Origin: Amoebidium appalachense
Lineage: Eukaryota > Ichthyosporea
NCBI GenBank assembly: GCA_963693365.1
Contig: CAVNZM010000002.1
Location: 9,548,001 to 9,612,000 of the forward strand
DNA length: 64,000 bases
Direction: 5' to 3'
Under the pieces are notes generated by a model, which made no database searches, was not told the DNA's origin, and saw nothing but the letters and a program-made list of their open reading frames with translations. This document shows positions 1 to 32,832 of this stretch, piece by piece. The position numbers and the translations under genes are program-made. The first letter of the stretch is position 1, and each line of letters begins with the position of its first letter.

Positions 1-102
1 CCCATGCACCCACCTGCCCACACACACAAACACACGCACACACCGACTCACTCACAAACTCACTCCCCCTTCCCCCCCCGTCCCCCTCCTCCCCTCCTCC
101 CC

Positions 103-17664
<17,562 letters not shown>

Positions 17665-18153
17665 CCTATCGGCAGCAAAAAACGTTTAATGCACGTAATT
17701 TTAAAATTCTGGGTGTGAGAATGCCTTAGGTCTAGATTGTTCCGGTATATAGTCTAACGAACTGCAATGAATGAAGGACCCGTCACATAGTGTTTGTGTG
17801 CATGAAATGTATTATGGAATGAAGGTTTTGTAGCCTACCACTGTACATTTGGACCGACATACGCCATGTGTTTCTGTAAGTGTGATTTTTCTATATACGA
17901 GCGCGTGTAGAAAGTTATGGGCGTAGAGCAACGAAATCGATGGACAGTTGTTTTCTGGCTGAGACAAATGTAGTTGTATAGCTTGTTCATACCGTTTGAA
18001 TGCCTCGTGAGTTTAGTGGTTTTGTGACCTTATTTGTAACACGGGGGTATGTGCGAAGTCAGTAGATTTTTCCTTGCATGGTGTTCAGAATTGAGTATCA
18101 TTGAAGGTTACATATGAGAATATTAATGCCGTGGGCACCACACATATGCTGTC

Positions 18154-18159
18154 AATAAA
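18154..18159 (+). terminator. Poly(A) signal AATAAA of the WDFY3-like gene
   Basis: A canonical AATAAA lies about 490 nt after the stop codon in non-repetitive sequence. A TG/T-rich stretch follows within 30 nt (ttgtggcctacaacatattg), as expected for a downstream element. It is the best candidate 3' end for the upstream gene. Confidence 0.55.
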
Positions 18160-18246
18160 TTTGTGGCCTACAACATATTGTTTTCCTGCAATTTGCACAC
18201 GATGTCTTAGTTGTGGCACAAAAGTACAGTTTTTAGGGTGGGTAAA

Positions 18247-18279
<33 letters not shown>

Positions 18280-18580
18280 CTTGCGCAAGTTGGGATTTGT
18301 TTTTTCCTACCTGGAAGGCGTTCACTTCAGGTGATTGGCTCACAATATTCTGTGCGGTAGGCCTTGCTCATTGGATGCTATTCGCCAATCATCTCACTGA
18401 TGGAATATGGCTCGCACATAGTTTTGCACATGCCTTGCTTGTCCCAACCCAAACCAAAACAAACAACAAACAAACAAAGAACAACGGGCCGTGCGCGGTT
18501 CAGTGCGGGACTGTCCGAAGTTCTGTCGCTGAGTCTACTCCCACGCCATAGATACACCCTGCTCCCCACCCGGCTGCACA

Positions 18581-18589
18581 ATTAAATAG
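18581..18589 (+). promoter_or_regulatory. Possible TATA-like box of the cathepsin gene
   Basis: The AT-rich word attaaatag lies 26-34 nt before the ATG, in otherwise GC-rich sequence, with CCAAT-type boxes 200-250 nt upstream. If it is used, the 5' UTR would be only a few nucleotides long. An upstream start is equally possible. Confidence 0.25.
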
Positions 18590-18614
18590 TTCTCCCATCC
18601 GCGCATCCTTCACA

Positions 18615-21036
<2,422 letters not shown>

Positions 21037-21695
21037 TTGGCTCTAGGTCATGTGAAAGATTTGCATGGTTTTCTTGACAGCGATATGCGGCATGAGGGAA
21101 AGTAGTTCCTAGTATAGCTATTTATGGGCCAATTGGCTGGGCTTTGTGGAGGGAAAAGTGTGCCCCACACTTGTGTTATTCACGGTAGATTGGTGTAGAA
21201 ACATCATCCGGAGCAAATTTGGTGAACCCATCGAACAGTTTTGTAAACCTAACCATTTATATGGAATCAGCATTTGCTTGCAGAAGTTGAATATTTCCAT
21301 AAATATTTAATAGGTAGACGTGCTCGTTGTCACACTTGTGCAGAATTTGCTGCAATTAAGTGCCCCGGCTATGATACTGTTCGGCTGTCTGTATCACGGG
21401 CTCAGTCTGTATGCATATTTGATTTGGTATACGTAGGCTCCTGGATGCCTGGCACCAACCCGAAGTCAGTAGAACCGGAATAGGTTGTTTATAACCACAG
21501 TAAAAAAACAAATTAAATGAATGATCATGATGTGAGAGAAAAGTAGATGATAAAAAAATACAAAAAAAAAAACGGTCCAAATTTACCGTAGAGACAACTT
21601 TTTCTGTTGGCGGCATTGATGATGATTGTTGTTTTGCATGTTTATCCCTCTCTCTTCCACAGGACTGAGTATTACTTTTCATTCAGGGCAGTTGG

Positions 21696-21733
<38 letters not shown>

Positions 21734-22023
21734 GGGAAGGTACCAAAAAAGTATGTGCGAAAGGAAGAACAGCAATTTTCGATTGCAGGTTGGGCTGGTC
21801 CACATCTTACCGTAACGGTTGTTTTCCACATGTTTAAGTCTACTAGAGTCATGAGACACCTAATTACATAATTATATATCGATGCCCCTTCCCCCCTCCC
21901 CCCCCCCCCCCCCCCCCCCCCCTCCGAGTCCCCGCCCCCCCCCCCTCCCTCCCGGTACAACCGGTACCATGGCCATGAACACCATCTGGTCCAACACCCA
22001 CACACCGTGATAACACACACACA

Positions 22024-22062
<39 letters not shown>

Positions 22063-22414
22063 CTGTTTCTCTCTCTCTCTCATTCTCACGCACCGTGTGA
22101 CACATGCACGTACACGCACATGCACGGCGTCGCACGCACGCACCAGCCACACAGTGTACACAGATGTGTACCACACACACACACACGTACACACACACGT
22201 GCACACGCACAAGCACACACACACACGTGCGTACACACTGCTGTCACACACGTACACACGCACACGCACACACAAACACGTGACACGCACATGTAACGTC
22301 GCACACGTGCACAGACACTGGCACACACAGACACACACACGCACGCACGCACGCACACACACACACGCACACGCACGCACGCACCCACGGATGCACGCAC
22401 ACACACACACGCAC

Positions 22415-22506
<92 letters not shown>

Positions 22507-22519
22507 ACAACCGCCACCG
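21037..22519. other. Intergenic region downstream of the cathepsin gene
   Basis: About 600 bases of non-repetitive, AT-rich sequence are followed by a poly-G run (21697-21731), a C-rich block (21892-21952), CT repeats (22023-22080) and a long CA-rich array (22085-22509). No convincing coding exon or RNA gene was found. Open frames here are translations of repeats. Confidence 0.7.
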
Positions 22520-23560
22520 TCACCAGAGGTGGGGCGGTCTGGTCTGGTCAGCCCGATCCAGTCCGAAGAAATTTCGGGTTGGGCTAACCAGACCAACCCG
22601 AAATATTATCGGGTTGGGCTGGGGCGTTTGGGCTGGGGCAGGCCTATGATCTGGCCTCCCTCCAGCAGTAACAGACTGTATTTAGTTGTCTGTGACTTGG
22701 AAACCCGATCATGTTCAACGTTTTATAAGTTCGTGTGAATGGGAGCCATCGTTTGTTTGTGAGCGTGGGCTGAGTTGGGTCCCGAAAACCTACAACCGGT
22801 ATATGATGCCACTGAGTGCGCCGCCCAGACCATTTTGCGCAAACAGATTAGCTATTTTTGGTAACACGTTAATTGGGGCCAGAGGCCCTTTCTATTCTGC
22901 ATACGGTGCCCATTTCGCACAGGGTTGGAAGGGGGAGGGTGGTCACCGGTAACGTTTTTTGGGCGGGGGAAGGTGGACAAAAATCACTTTCAAAAACTCG
23001 ATTGGATTGGCTCCTGGGTCAATGGAATGAGAGATAACGCATTGGATTCGCTTCCAGGAGCGCGGTAACTAGATGGTAATTGTTACCCTGTCAGCGAAAT
23101 CGGGAATCATTTAGTTTATAATAAATCTGTAATTTAGGTAAATATGGTGTCGAATAATATTTCATTTGGGCTTTTCAATGTTATTTGAGTGTACCTTGAT
23201 TTGAGAATCGAAATGTCCGGTTTAGCGTTGATACCTGGCAAAGAACAGCATAAGCGCGGTAAAAATACCGTTTCCCGTGATCATGATGATTGGAGCGTGA
23301 TCAGACGTCGGAGGGCAAAACTGAGGAAGAAAACGCTTTGTTGTTGCATAGTGGTCGACCGACTTACTGCGGATACTAATAGAAGCAATGGGGGATTTTT
23401 TGAAAGGAACGCCGCGTAAGGCGTTGGGCGTGGTCGGTAAGGCGTTGGGCGTGGTCTTCTCGCTCGTGCTCTTTTTGCTGCTGCTGGCTGCACCTTCTGC
23501 AGCACCACAGGTACAAGGCACCCAGATCCGCACACATGCACACGCGCGCGACAGAGTGAC

Positions 23561-23658
23561 ATACACACACAAAGAGACACACACGCCTGGACACACATAC
23601 ACACACGTGCATGACTGAAATGCGCGCACATGGGCAAACATTCACACGTGCACATGCA

Positions 23659-23711
<53 letters not shown>

Positions 23712-23810
23712 TACACACACAAAGAGACACACACGCCTGCACACACATACACACACGTGCATGACTGAAACGCGCGCACATGGGCAAACATTCACACGTG
23801 CACATGCGCA
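23561..23810. repeat. Tandem 150-bp duplication inside CA-rich sequence
   Basis: A block of about 100 bp containing gcatgactgaaa and cacatgggcaaacattcac occurs at 23561-23660 and again at 23711-23810. The copies differ at only a few bases. A related fragment appears near 23966-23995. Confidence 0.8.
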
Positions 23811-24639
23811 CCATGCACTCATACACACACGTGCAGGCAACCAGATCCACACACGTGCACACGCTCGTTCACACACACACACACACATACACACGCCGTG
23901 ACATACACAGACACACACACATGCACACTCATCCGCACACGCATGCACACTCATACACAAACGTGCATGACACGCGTACACATGGGCAAGCATAAGCACC
24001 AACAGAATACCACAAACACCACAAACCAAAAAGAAAAACACAGACACACATCGCACACCCACACCCACAAACACACACACACAAACACACGTGCGCACAC
24101 ATACGCACACACTTGAATGTTGACAAGTCATAAACACGTGCAAGCAAAGCTTGCTCACACACTTGTCTGCTGGCACGCACATAACGCACACGTTCTTTTA
24201 TAGGCAAAAGCATCTGCACACGTGTACATACACACACAAACCCACCCACACATACACACACAATAACAAGCACACAATCCACACACGTGCACGCACGCAC
24301 ACTCCGCACAAGCACAGTCACACACACATGCACACACACATGCAAAACAAACACACATGCTGACAGTTTTCAATTGCTTGCAGGTGGTGCAGTGTCCTTC
24401 TGGAAATGGGCGTATGGTGATTCCCCCCCAAGGTAGGGGAGTCAACCATACCCATGTCTTTTTCTCCGAGCCTGCCTGCGTTGTGGATGAAACATGCCCA
24501 CACGGTACCACTAGGGTGGAACCCCCACCCTGCAATTTTTGTTTTGGTCATGTGTCTAAAACCATAAGGCCACCCATATACAAAGAAACTCTTTCTGTCC
24601 CAAGTTGCCGTGGGAAGAGTGTTTATCAACACCCTTCCC

Positions 24640-24664
24640 CCCCTCCCCCCCCCCTCCCCCCCCC

Positions 24665-24718
<54 letters not shown>

Positions 24719-25050
24719 AAAAAAAAAAAAAAAAAGACGCACCGGCAGAAACACAAACACATACACACACACGCCCACACACCCACTCTCAATCTCTCTT
24801 TCTCGTGCACACAAACACGTGCACACACACACACACAGTCACACACACACACAAAGATGCACACACACACGCGCACACACACACACACGCACACACGCAA
24901 CTAGATCACACACGCGCGCGCACACACACACGTGCACACCAGACACACACCATGATATACACCCATATACACACCGCCCACCCACACACACCGTAGATCT
25001 AAATAGACTACACGTGCACGCACCGTTATTGTGACACAGATACACACACA

Positions 25051-25100
<50 letters not shown>
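24640..25100. repeat. C-run, A-run and CA-rich arrays
   Basis: C-rich (24640-24708), poly-A (24709-24734), then irregular CA/CG repeats to 25100, including a pure (CA)n at 25053-25100. Confidence 0.9.
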
Positions 25101-25108
<8 letters not shown>

Positions 25109-25338
25109 CACTGTGACACACAGCACGCACTTCAACACAAGCACATGCATAAAAACGTTTTTTGCGAGAGGGGCATGGCCTCTGGCCCCTTTTTAGCAGA
25201 CGGGAGCCCCGCATTCGGCTGCCAGTATCTTTATAGTACCCGCCAGCCCAACCCAACCGTTCTCCTGTACACTCCAGCTCGAAAAAATTTCGGGTTGGGC
25301 TGACCAGACCGGACCAGCCCGAAACCGACCTCAGGTGA

Positions 25339-26493
25339 GATCTACTTATACGAGTGGCTAAATATCACGATTAGTTATAACCTAATGCATTCCATAGGGT
25401 TCCGATTTTTATCGCATTCAATTCACGCAATTTTTTTTGATAAGGACTTTATTGATATGCGCATGATCAGAGGAGCAAGCCGGAGATATCACAGATATCT
25501 CAGAGAAGAAAAGACAAAAACCCCTACTCACGGATACGGAGGAGATAACGACTCCTGGTGCAAACCAGAGTACCTGAAACTTTAAACGTATATCCTGTTG
25601 TTGGAGGTTGGATTAGCTGTAAAGCGTCTGACTCTGGCCTCCACGTTTTTCAGGGTAGTCTTCTCTATTTTAGTCAAAAGAAAAAATAATCATACACCCT
25701 AGAAAACTCGTTAAACATACGGTGGTTTAACAGATAGTCAATAGAAGTAAGATTTCTCCTTTTGACTCGGGTTTATCAGGATTATCTAAATAAGCTAGTC
25801 GTCGAATTTCTAACGGAAAAATCTGAGATAAATAAAGACATTTATCTAGGTGTTTGCGAGAAAAAGGTTCCTGCACAAAAGTGACATAAACATTTATGGA
25901 AACTAAGGTTACAACGCCAAAATAAACATTTCCAAGCACCGTTCACACGAAGGGGTTAGAATGGCATAATCGGCACCGGGGTGGTAGCGCAAATTGTTAG
26001 GTCATGAAAGTGACAGATTTTGACTACATTTTCCCGAAGCAAACCCTTTGATAGTAGGTGTTTTCAAGCCACAAAACCCCTTAAGTACACTATAAAAAAT
26101 AACATAAATGTGCAAACATTTACCCTGGGATACATGGCGTTCTGAAAGTGCCAAACTGTCGGTGGCCCAGTGTCACTGTCGCCGTCATCTCGCAGGACGC
26201 ACTTTCGCCAATAAATCAGGGATGACTCTGCCTTTTGATTGGACTCCTCTAAAAACCGCCAGATCTCATCCCATATAAGGCTCGGTCAAAACAAAACGAG
26301 AACCTCGGTGAGTCAGAACAGGTTGTGTATTCTGTTTTGTATGTGTTTCTCACTCTCTCATATATAGTTTGATAGCGTTACAAATAGACTAGAAGAAAGT
26401 AAACATCAGCCATAACAGCTGCAAGCAAGAATACACTACACCAATAGAGCTTTCTTTTATTCATCTGCGCATTTTGCGCAAAAATCCAACAAA
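25339..26493. other. Upstream region of the beta-helix gene
   Basis: This is non-repetitive, AT-rich sequence with no recognisable coding exon. From about 26160 it becomes GC-richer and holds the CCAAT and TATA-like motifs of the next gene. Very low microsatellite density makes it stand out from its surroundings. Confidence 0.6.
26271..26279 (+). promoter_or_regulatory. Candidate TATA box for the beta-helix gene
   Basis: The word catataagg lies 215 nt before the ATG. An inverted CCAAT box (ATTGG, about 26239) lies about 35 nt upstream and another CCAAT near 26209. A possible 5' UTR donor (ctcg/gtgagt) lies at about 26308. The spacing is typical of a core promoter, but no transcript evidence is available. 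Confidence 0.4.
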
Positions 26494-27801
26494 ATGTCCA
26501 AGTCATCCCTTGCCAGTGCCCTTCTTTCCCCCCTCCTTCTCCTAAACAAATCCAACCATGCCCAGGCCATGGTTAACCCCAACGCACCAAATGGTACTAT
26601 TGCCCCTTGCCCTGCCCCCTGTCCTATCTCCGTAGGCACCCGATGCGTAAACACACTCAAAGATGCAGTCGCAACTGCACAGAGCGGAGAAATCGTTTTC
26701 ATAAACGGAGACGTACAAGTTGGTGTTGACTCGGAGTTAGTACTAACTCAGGAAATGATTTCGTTCGTTGGTTGCGGAACCCAACGGCCTGTTGTGTACA
26801 CTCAGGTCAACAACCCCCAGGGCGCGATCTTCCGCGTGCCTGCGGCCAGGGAGCAAATGGTCTCGTTTGCTCACATTGATTTTGAAAGGCGCTCCACCGA
26901 CTTTGCCTCAGTCCTACGTACGCCGGAGCTTGGTGATGTGGAGGATCCTATTGAAGTGACTTATGCAGCAACACATTTGTCTGTGGACGCTTGTTCCTTT
27001 AAAAACTTCCGCACTCAGGCGCGTGGGGGCGGGGCTATTTTCCTTGGGCGCAGCGGGGATATTTCGATTCGGAGAAGCGACTTTTCTGGTAATCGTGCCA
27101 CGAAATTTCCGGATGGCAGGCTGAGATGGGACTCCGGAGGCGGAGCCATTTACGTGCGCGAGGTGATGGGAAATGTAGACATCGATCAGACCACCTTCAG
27201 CAACAACCAACACGAATTTGAACATGGAAACGGAGGGGCTCTTGCAATGGACTACATTTCAGACGAGTCGAGGGTGCTGTTTGGCTCCCAAACGGTCTTT
27301 GCAAACAACAGGGCACCCGCCGGGGGTGCTGTGTATATTGGCCTTATTGAGGGGGGGTTTTAACACATACGCCGAGTTTATCAACAATATGAACGTGCCG
27401 GGGTGGGGTACGAGGGGAGGTGCTATTTGGTTGCAGAACAGTGACGGGGCCACCGTGGAGATTGGGGGGAAATTTCACCGAAATATGGCCATGATTGATA
27501 GTAGTGCAGACGGCAACGGTTTGGGAAGGGGGGTGCTATCGCGACTAACCAAATTAAGGGGTCGACGATTGTGATAACAGGAGAGTTTTTGGATAATCAG
27601 TCGCTTGGGGGTGGTGCCGTGTTGGATGGATTTTCAAACGGAGGGTCTCTTAGGGATTCGAGACTCGTTTTCAACAACGCAGTGCTGAGGGGGAACCAAG
27701 GCAAGGGTACCGATTTGGCGGTGAAAATTCAGAACGCCGATAGCGGGAATATTGCAATTTCCGAGTCGCAGGTCAACGGGCAGGTGGTCACGCTTATGTG
27801 A
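26494..27801 (+). CDS. Secreted right-handed beta-helix repeat protein; frame broken twice in G runs
   Basis: No specific family is recognised. The model is intronless and encodes about 435 aa if two one-base breaks are sequence errors. The N-terminus (residues 1-25, ending HAQA) resembles a signal peptide. The body shows repeated glycine-turn motifs: GGGAIFLGRSGDISI, GGGAIYV, NGGALAMDY, GGAVYIG, GGAIWLQNSDG and GGAVLDG. These alternate with short beta-rich rungs ending in NN or N (FSGNRA, FSNNQ, FANNRA). This is the pattern of parallel beta-helix or Pmp-like surface proteins. The frame shifts after EGG at about 27354-27360 (a run of seven G) and shifts back at about 27526-27531 (a run of six G). 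The two changes cancel and motifs continue on both sides. The stop is TGA at 27799. Role unknown; an extracellular adhesive or carbohydrate-related function is only a guess. Confidence 0.75.
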
Positions 27802-28787
27802 AACATATTCCCTGTGTCATTCTGCAACCACATGGGTTTTTGGTCCATCATTGATGTAGAACTGAACGAGTATGTCTAATGAGCCCCCCCCCCCCCCCCC
27901 CCCCCCCCCCCCGCCCCTCCCTCTGAAGGTATTGGTTTGTGTTTGTGTTCCGTGTGTGTGTGTGGGGGGGGGGGGGGGGGGGGGGGGGGGGTGACGGGGG
28001 AGGTGGGGATGGATGGGTGGCTGGGTGGGTGGGTGTAGGTGGGTGGATGTGCGCAGGGGGGGGGAGGTCGGGGGCGGGGGGTGGAGGGGGAATGGATGGG
28101 TGGGCAGGTGGGTGGGTGGGTGGGTGCGCTGGGGGGGGGGGGGGGGGGGGGGAGGGAGGGAGGGTGAGAGGGGGGAAGGGGGAGGGGGGTGAATGGATGG
28201 GTGGACGGGTGGGTGTGTGTGTGTAGGTGGGTGGGTGTGCGGGAGGGGAGGGGAGGGGGGGGGGGGGGGGGGGGGGAGGGATGGGTGGGGAAACATGACA
28301 CACATATGTATTTGGAGACACCTGTGGGAACGGCTTTGTTCCATACATATTGTAGATCAAAACTCTATGAGAATATGTAATGCATATCTGATAATAAATA
28401 TGATGGTTACAGCATAAGTGGTATTCCACTTGTCATGGATTTGCTTGTAGATATGCTGCTCAAATTTGTGCAAGTAAATGCTTGACCTGGCCAGCAATGT
28501 GGCGGTAAATATAGCTGGTAATGATGCAGTGTGATAGCGGGTTACAAACTGTCTGAAAATGGCTCCATAAATGTTAGGCTGTAATGGGGACAGACCTTGT
28601 ATAGAACATGAACATTAGGCCATATTGAGCAGATAAGTGTTTCTCCGAGTGGCTCTCAGTAACGAGATTATCTACTGATAATTTGATTGATTGGAAAATA
28701 TACACACATGTGAAATAATGTTATGTTTTAATAATAATACGGAATATGTCTATGGGCAAAATATGGGTTACGGTGTGTTATACTGCC

Positions 28788-29199
<412 letters not shown>

Positions 29200-29555
29200 T
29201 GTGTGTGTCTGTGTGTGTGTGTCTCTCTCTCTCTCTCTCTATTTCTCTCTCTCTCTCTCTCTCTGTCATCTCTTTCCCTCTCTTCCCCCCCCCCCCTCTT
29301 CTCTCTCTCTCTTTCTCCCCCCCCCCCCCCCCCCCCATCCCCTCCTCCCCCCCCCCCTTTCCACTCTTTTCTTTCTCCCTCCGAGCTTCGAGCTCCGAGC
29401 CCCTTCGTCTCCACCCCCCTTCATCCCTTTCTCTCCCTGTCCCTTTCTTCCCCCGGGCCTCTCTCCCTTTCTCCCTCACCCCCCCCCCCCCCCCCCCCCC
29501 AAAACTCCCCGAAAGACACACACACACACACACACGTGTACACACACAGAAACAC

Positions 29556-29622
<67 letters not shown>

Positions 29623-29736
29623 CACTTACCATTTAACTTTGCCTGTCGTGAATTTGTACTTCACACTTTGTATCGTGCTTAGAACCTACCTCCCAACCCC
29701 ACCAACTCTCACGTCTTTTGTTGCTTGCCGTGCATT

Positions 29737-29965
29737 ACCTCCCATTCCCCCTCCATAGTTACCTCCCATTTCCCCTCTATAATTACCTCCCATTACCCCT
29801 CTATAATTACCTCCCATTTCCCCTCTACTGTTACCTCCCATTTCCCCTATATAATTACCTCCCAATGACCTCCCATATCCCCTGTATAATTACCTCCCAT
29901 TCCCCCTGTATGATTACCTCCCATTTCCCCTCTACAATTGCCTCCCCTTTCACCTCTATATGCCC
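29737..29965. repeat. Minisatellite with about 27-bp unit
   Basis: Eight or so imperfect copies of a unit built on attacctcccatttcccctc occur head to tail, with unit length varying slightly. No coding capacity is evident. Confidence 0.85.
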
Positions 29966-30387
29966 TCTCCGCTTTACGCTCCCCTTCTCCCCAATCTCTG
30001 AATCATTAGAACAATGGTAAATATATCCCCTAAAGGAATGGAATTCGCCTGAATGAAAAAGCAGGGGTGTTGGCCTTCACCGTAATTAAGGAAGAGTCTC
30101 AGAGATGGGAGAGGGGAAGGGAACGGGTGGGTGGGTGGGGATAACTTAGCGAAACGGAAGGAATGGATTTTTTTTTGAGAAGGCAGGGACTCTAGGGAGA
30201 GGGCAAACATTTTTGTGTGTTTGCAGGGGAGGGAGAGCCCCCCCTCCTCCTCCCCCCCCCCCCCCCCCCCACCCCACCCCGCCCCCACCCACCCACCCAC
30301 CCACCCGTCTGAATGCGGCAACCTAAGGCTTGACTCGTTTGTTTTCTGCGTGCATGGCGAATGTCATTAGATACGATGCCCAGAATA

Positions 30388-30425
<38 letters not shown>

Positions 30426-31809
30426 ATCTACAACACATACATACACAGCACACACATACACACGTACCATCACCGATACCACCAACACCACACGCGCGCG
30501 CGCGCGCGCACACACACACCCACACACACAGAGAGGCCCCTTCCCCCCCCAGCCCCCCCCCCCCCCCCCCACATACATGTGTGCACACACGCACGTATGC
30601 ATGCATACATACATGTACAGATGTGCGGTGCCGGACATGCTATGGCCATGCACCCACAAGGGGCCCCGTGGGTATGTGTCGCTATCGCATGCCCTCATCT
30701 GAAGTTCAACTTGGGTCCTTTTCCCCCTATTTGAATTAATAATAAAAGAGCTTCAACAGACTGAGTAGGCAGGACGACATTAAGACGGATGTTTAACGGC
30801 TAAAGAAAGGTACGTACGGCTGAGAGTACAGTGTTCTACTTAGATCTCAAAAGTGGTGGTGTTAAAGATGCATGGGCAGTCTGAGATGTCTAGGGAGGAT
30901 ATCAGGAAACACCTGCACTTTAACTGTGTTAGTGTAGACCAGTCCTCCTTGGCCTCTCCATTCATATGCATCCTCCGTCCCAATCCCGTCCCCCTCCCCC
31001 CCCCCCCCCCCCCCCCCACCTCCCGGCCCCCCCTCCCTCTCCCTCGAGCGCTCCCCTCCCCACCTTTAGTCCTAATAAGTGTGCCACGGCCGGGAGAGGT
31101 TATCCATCTCATTATGTGTATGTTTTCTCGAAATTTTCTCATTACCACACCCGATAATGGCTTTATTAGTAATTCACCGTTATAACTTCTGAAACACAGC
31201 CTGCACAATCTCATGCACATATGCATGAATATATATGCAAATGATGTGGGCTATCATGCGGAAGAGGGAACGAGTGACCACGGTGGGGCTGAAGGGGGAG
31301 GGGGACGGGGGAGGGGGGGGGGGGGGGGAGGAGGGAGGAGGGGGGAAATTTTAGAATCAACCCTTTTCTTATTTTATCCCGTTTCACTCCCGGCGAGGCA
31401 CTGCGTCAGGCGAGCTCACTGTATGTATAATTTCTACTTTTTAAAAAAACAAAAATCTATAAAAACCATACACAATATTCCATTACAACTTCATGCTCAC
31501 ATTAAAGTGCAAGCAAACTTCGACTGTTCCGCGGTCCCCAAAACTGGCAAAATTGCCGGTATGAACAGGTTACTAGAAAGCTTGCGCTATTTTTTGGTCG
31601 ATATTCTACGTCATTCAGCGACTAGCTAAATAGTATACAACACCTACCCATGCGAAAAACGGCAGTCCAGCTATCCTGCGTGCAGATATAATCTACATTT
31701 ACATGAGCTCAGATACATATAAGCTTCATTTTTCCAAAAAAAATGCCCCCCCAAAACGACAGGCTGCACCTTGTCAACCCCAAAAGTTCAAAATCTATCT
31801 ACATGGGTT

Positions 31810-32832
31810 TCAAAATGACATTGCCGTGATTTTCTTGACCAATTTTCTAAATGATTTCCTGTGTTTAGGCAAACTTCTCGTCTCATCGTGCTTCATGCTG
31901 TCACAACTGTTACGAGCGAGCTTTCCAGAGGCCGATTTCGCATTTCGTTCCGCATGGCTCCCCTTGGAGTCAACCGATGCCGCAACCAATCCCACATCCT
32001 CATAAATGTTCTTGGACTTCTTTGTGTTCTCATCTTGGAAAGAAAGTTTGGAACCTTGCTCGCTGGTTGGATTTTCCCCGTTATTAGTCGTAGATCCAGG
32101 CACAGGGGCAACAACAGAGCCATCCCGAGATTCCGAACCGTTGACTTCGAGATCATCCCGATCCACCATTAGACCCTCGCCCTCCTGTTTTGCCTCATTT
32201 GCTGAAGCAAGGTTAGGAATCCAATTGCTCATCACACTAATCTCCGACGAGGTTGATCGTGACGATGGGAGCTGTGAAGATGCTGCCACGGTAATTGGTG
32301 CAGATTTCGTCGACTTTAGCGAACACATTTTGGGTGACTTTTCGGGTTGGACTGGGTCATTGTTTGTACAGGAGGATTTCGGATTCGGAGCAGAAACAGT
32401 CGCCTTCAAACCCTTGAGATTTTCCAAATGTTCCTGGTTGTTGTTGTCGTCGTCGGTTTCAGAAAAGAGGAATTTAGGAAGGGGAACCCACAATCTGCTT
32501 TTGTCTTGCACGGGAACAGACACGGAGTCAAAGTCGTCCCAGTACGGCGCAAAGGTAACAGTGATAACGGGTATCCGGTGAGATCGTTGTGAATTTGTGC
32601 TACTTTTGCTCGTTGACAACTCACGTTTTGTTACGTGTGCTCCATTTTCTTGGTTGGCTGCTTCCTTCGCTAGCTGAAGGACAACCAGCAAAATGACTGC
32701 TGCTACTAGGACGAAAAGACACACAGCCAAAATTGGGTGGCGTTGGTACAAGACAACAAAACCTGTGAAGATGGCTACGAGAAAGAACTGGCCCCTATCA
32801 TGATCATTGCTTGCACGCGTAGTGAGACCCAT
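31810..32832 (-). CDS. Predicted two-helix membrane protein of unknown function, 340 aa
   Basis: This is an uninterrupted 340-codon frame on the minus strand, in sequence free of simple repeats. Two hydrophobic segments are visible near the N-terminus, about residues 15-31 (FFLVAIFTGFVVLYQ) and 34-55 (AVCLFVLVAAVILLVV). A hydrophilic Ser/Asn/Glu-rich tail of about 280 residues follows, with many SxxS and basic/acidic patches and a basic end (SFRKLVKKI). The tail is likely disordered and cytosolic or lumenal. I do not recognise a family. Length, codon-like composition and the membrane anchor argue that it is real, but a single-exon gene beside multi-exon genes could also be a retrocopy or lineage-specific orphan. 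Confidence 0.6.
   Translation of the reverse strand: MGLTTRASNDHDRGQFFLVAIFTGFVVLYQRHPILAVCLFVLVAAVILLVVLQLAKEAANQENGAHVTKRELSTSKSSTNSQRSHRIPVITVTFAPYWDDFDSVSVPVQDKSRLWVPLPKFLFSETDDDNNNQEHLENLKGLKATVSAPNPKSSCTNNDPVQPEKSPKMCSLKSTKSAPITVAASSQLPSSRSTSSEISVMSNWIPNLASANEAKQEGEGLMVDRDDLEVNGSESRDGSVVAPVPGSTTNNGENPTSEQGSKLSFQDENTKKSKNIYEDVGLVAASVDSKGSHAERNAKSASGKLARNSCDSMKHDETRSLPKHRKSFRKLVKKITAMSF

Larger units (their letters stand above)
17665..18614 (+). other. WDFY3-like 3' UTR and intergenic spacer to the protease gene
   Basis: The sequence is non-repetitive and AT-richer from 17665 to about 18160, which fits a 3' UTR of about 500 nt. A poly-G run lies at 18249-18276. The following 340 bases contain CCAAT-type boxes (ATTGG near 18334, CCAAT near 18386) that could belong to the promoter of the next gene. 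I see no other coding signal here. Confidence 0.6.
22520..25338. mobile_element. Possible 2.8 kb non-autonomous element with inverted ends
   Basis: The left end (22520-22620) and the reverse complement of the right end (25230-25338) share the starting pattern TCACC-A/T-GAGGT. Both then have ggtctggtcagccc and several copies of gggttgggct in matching order. The inside is mostly CA/GT microsatellite plus about 900 bases of unique sequence (22620-23500) with no credible protein. The ends are imperfect, and I could not identify a clear target-site duplication, so this is a candidate only. A hAT-like or other DNA transposon remnant would fit. Confidence 0.4.
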
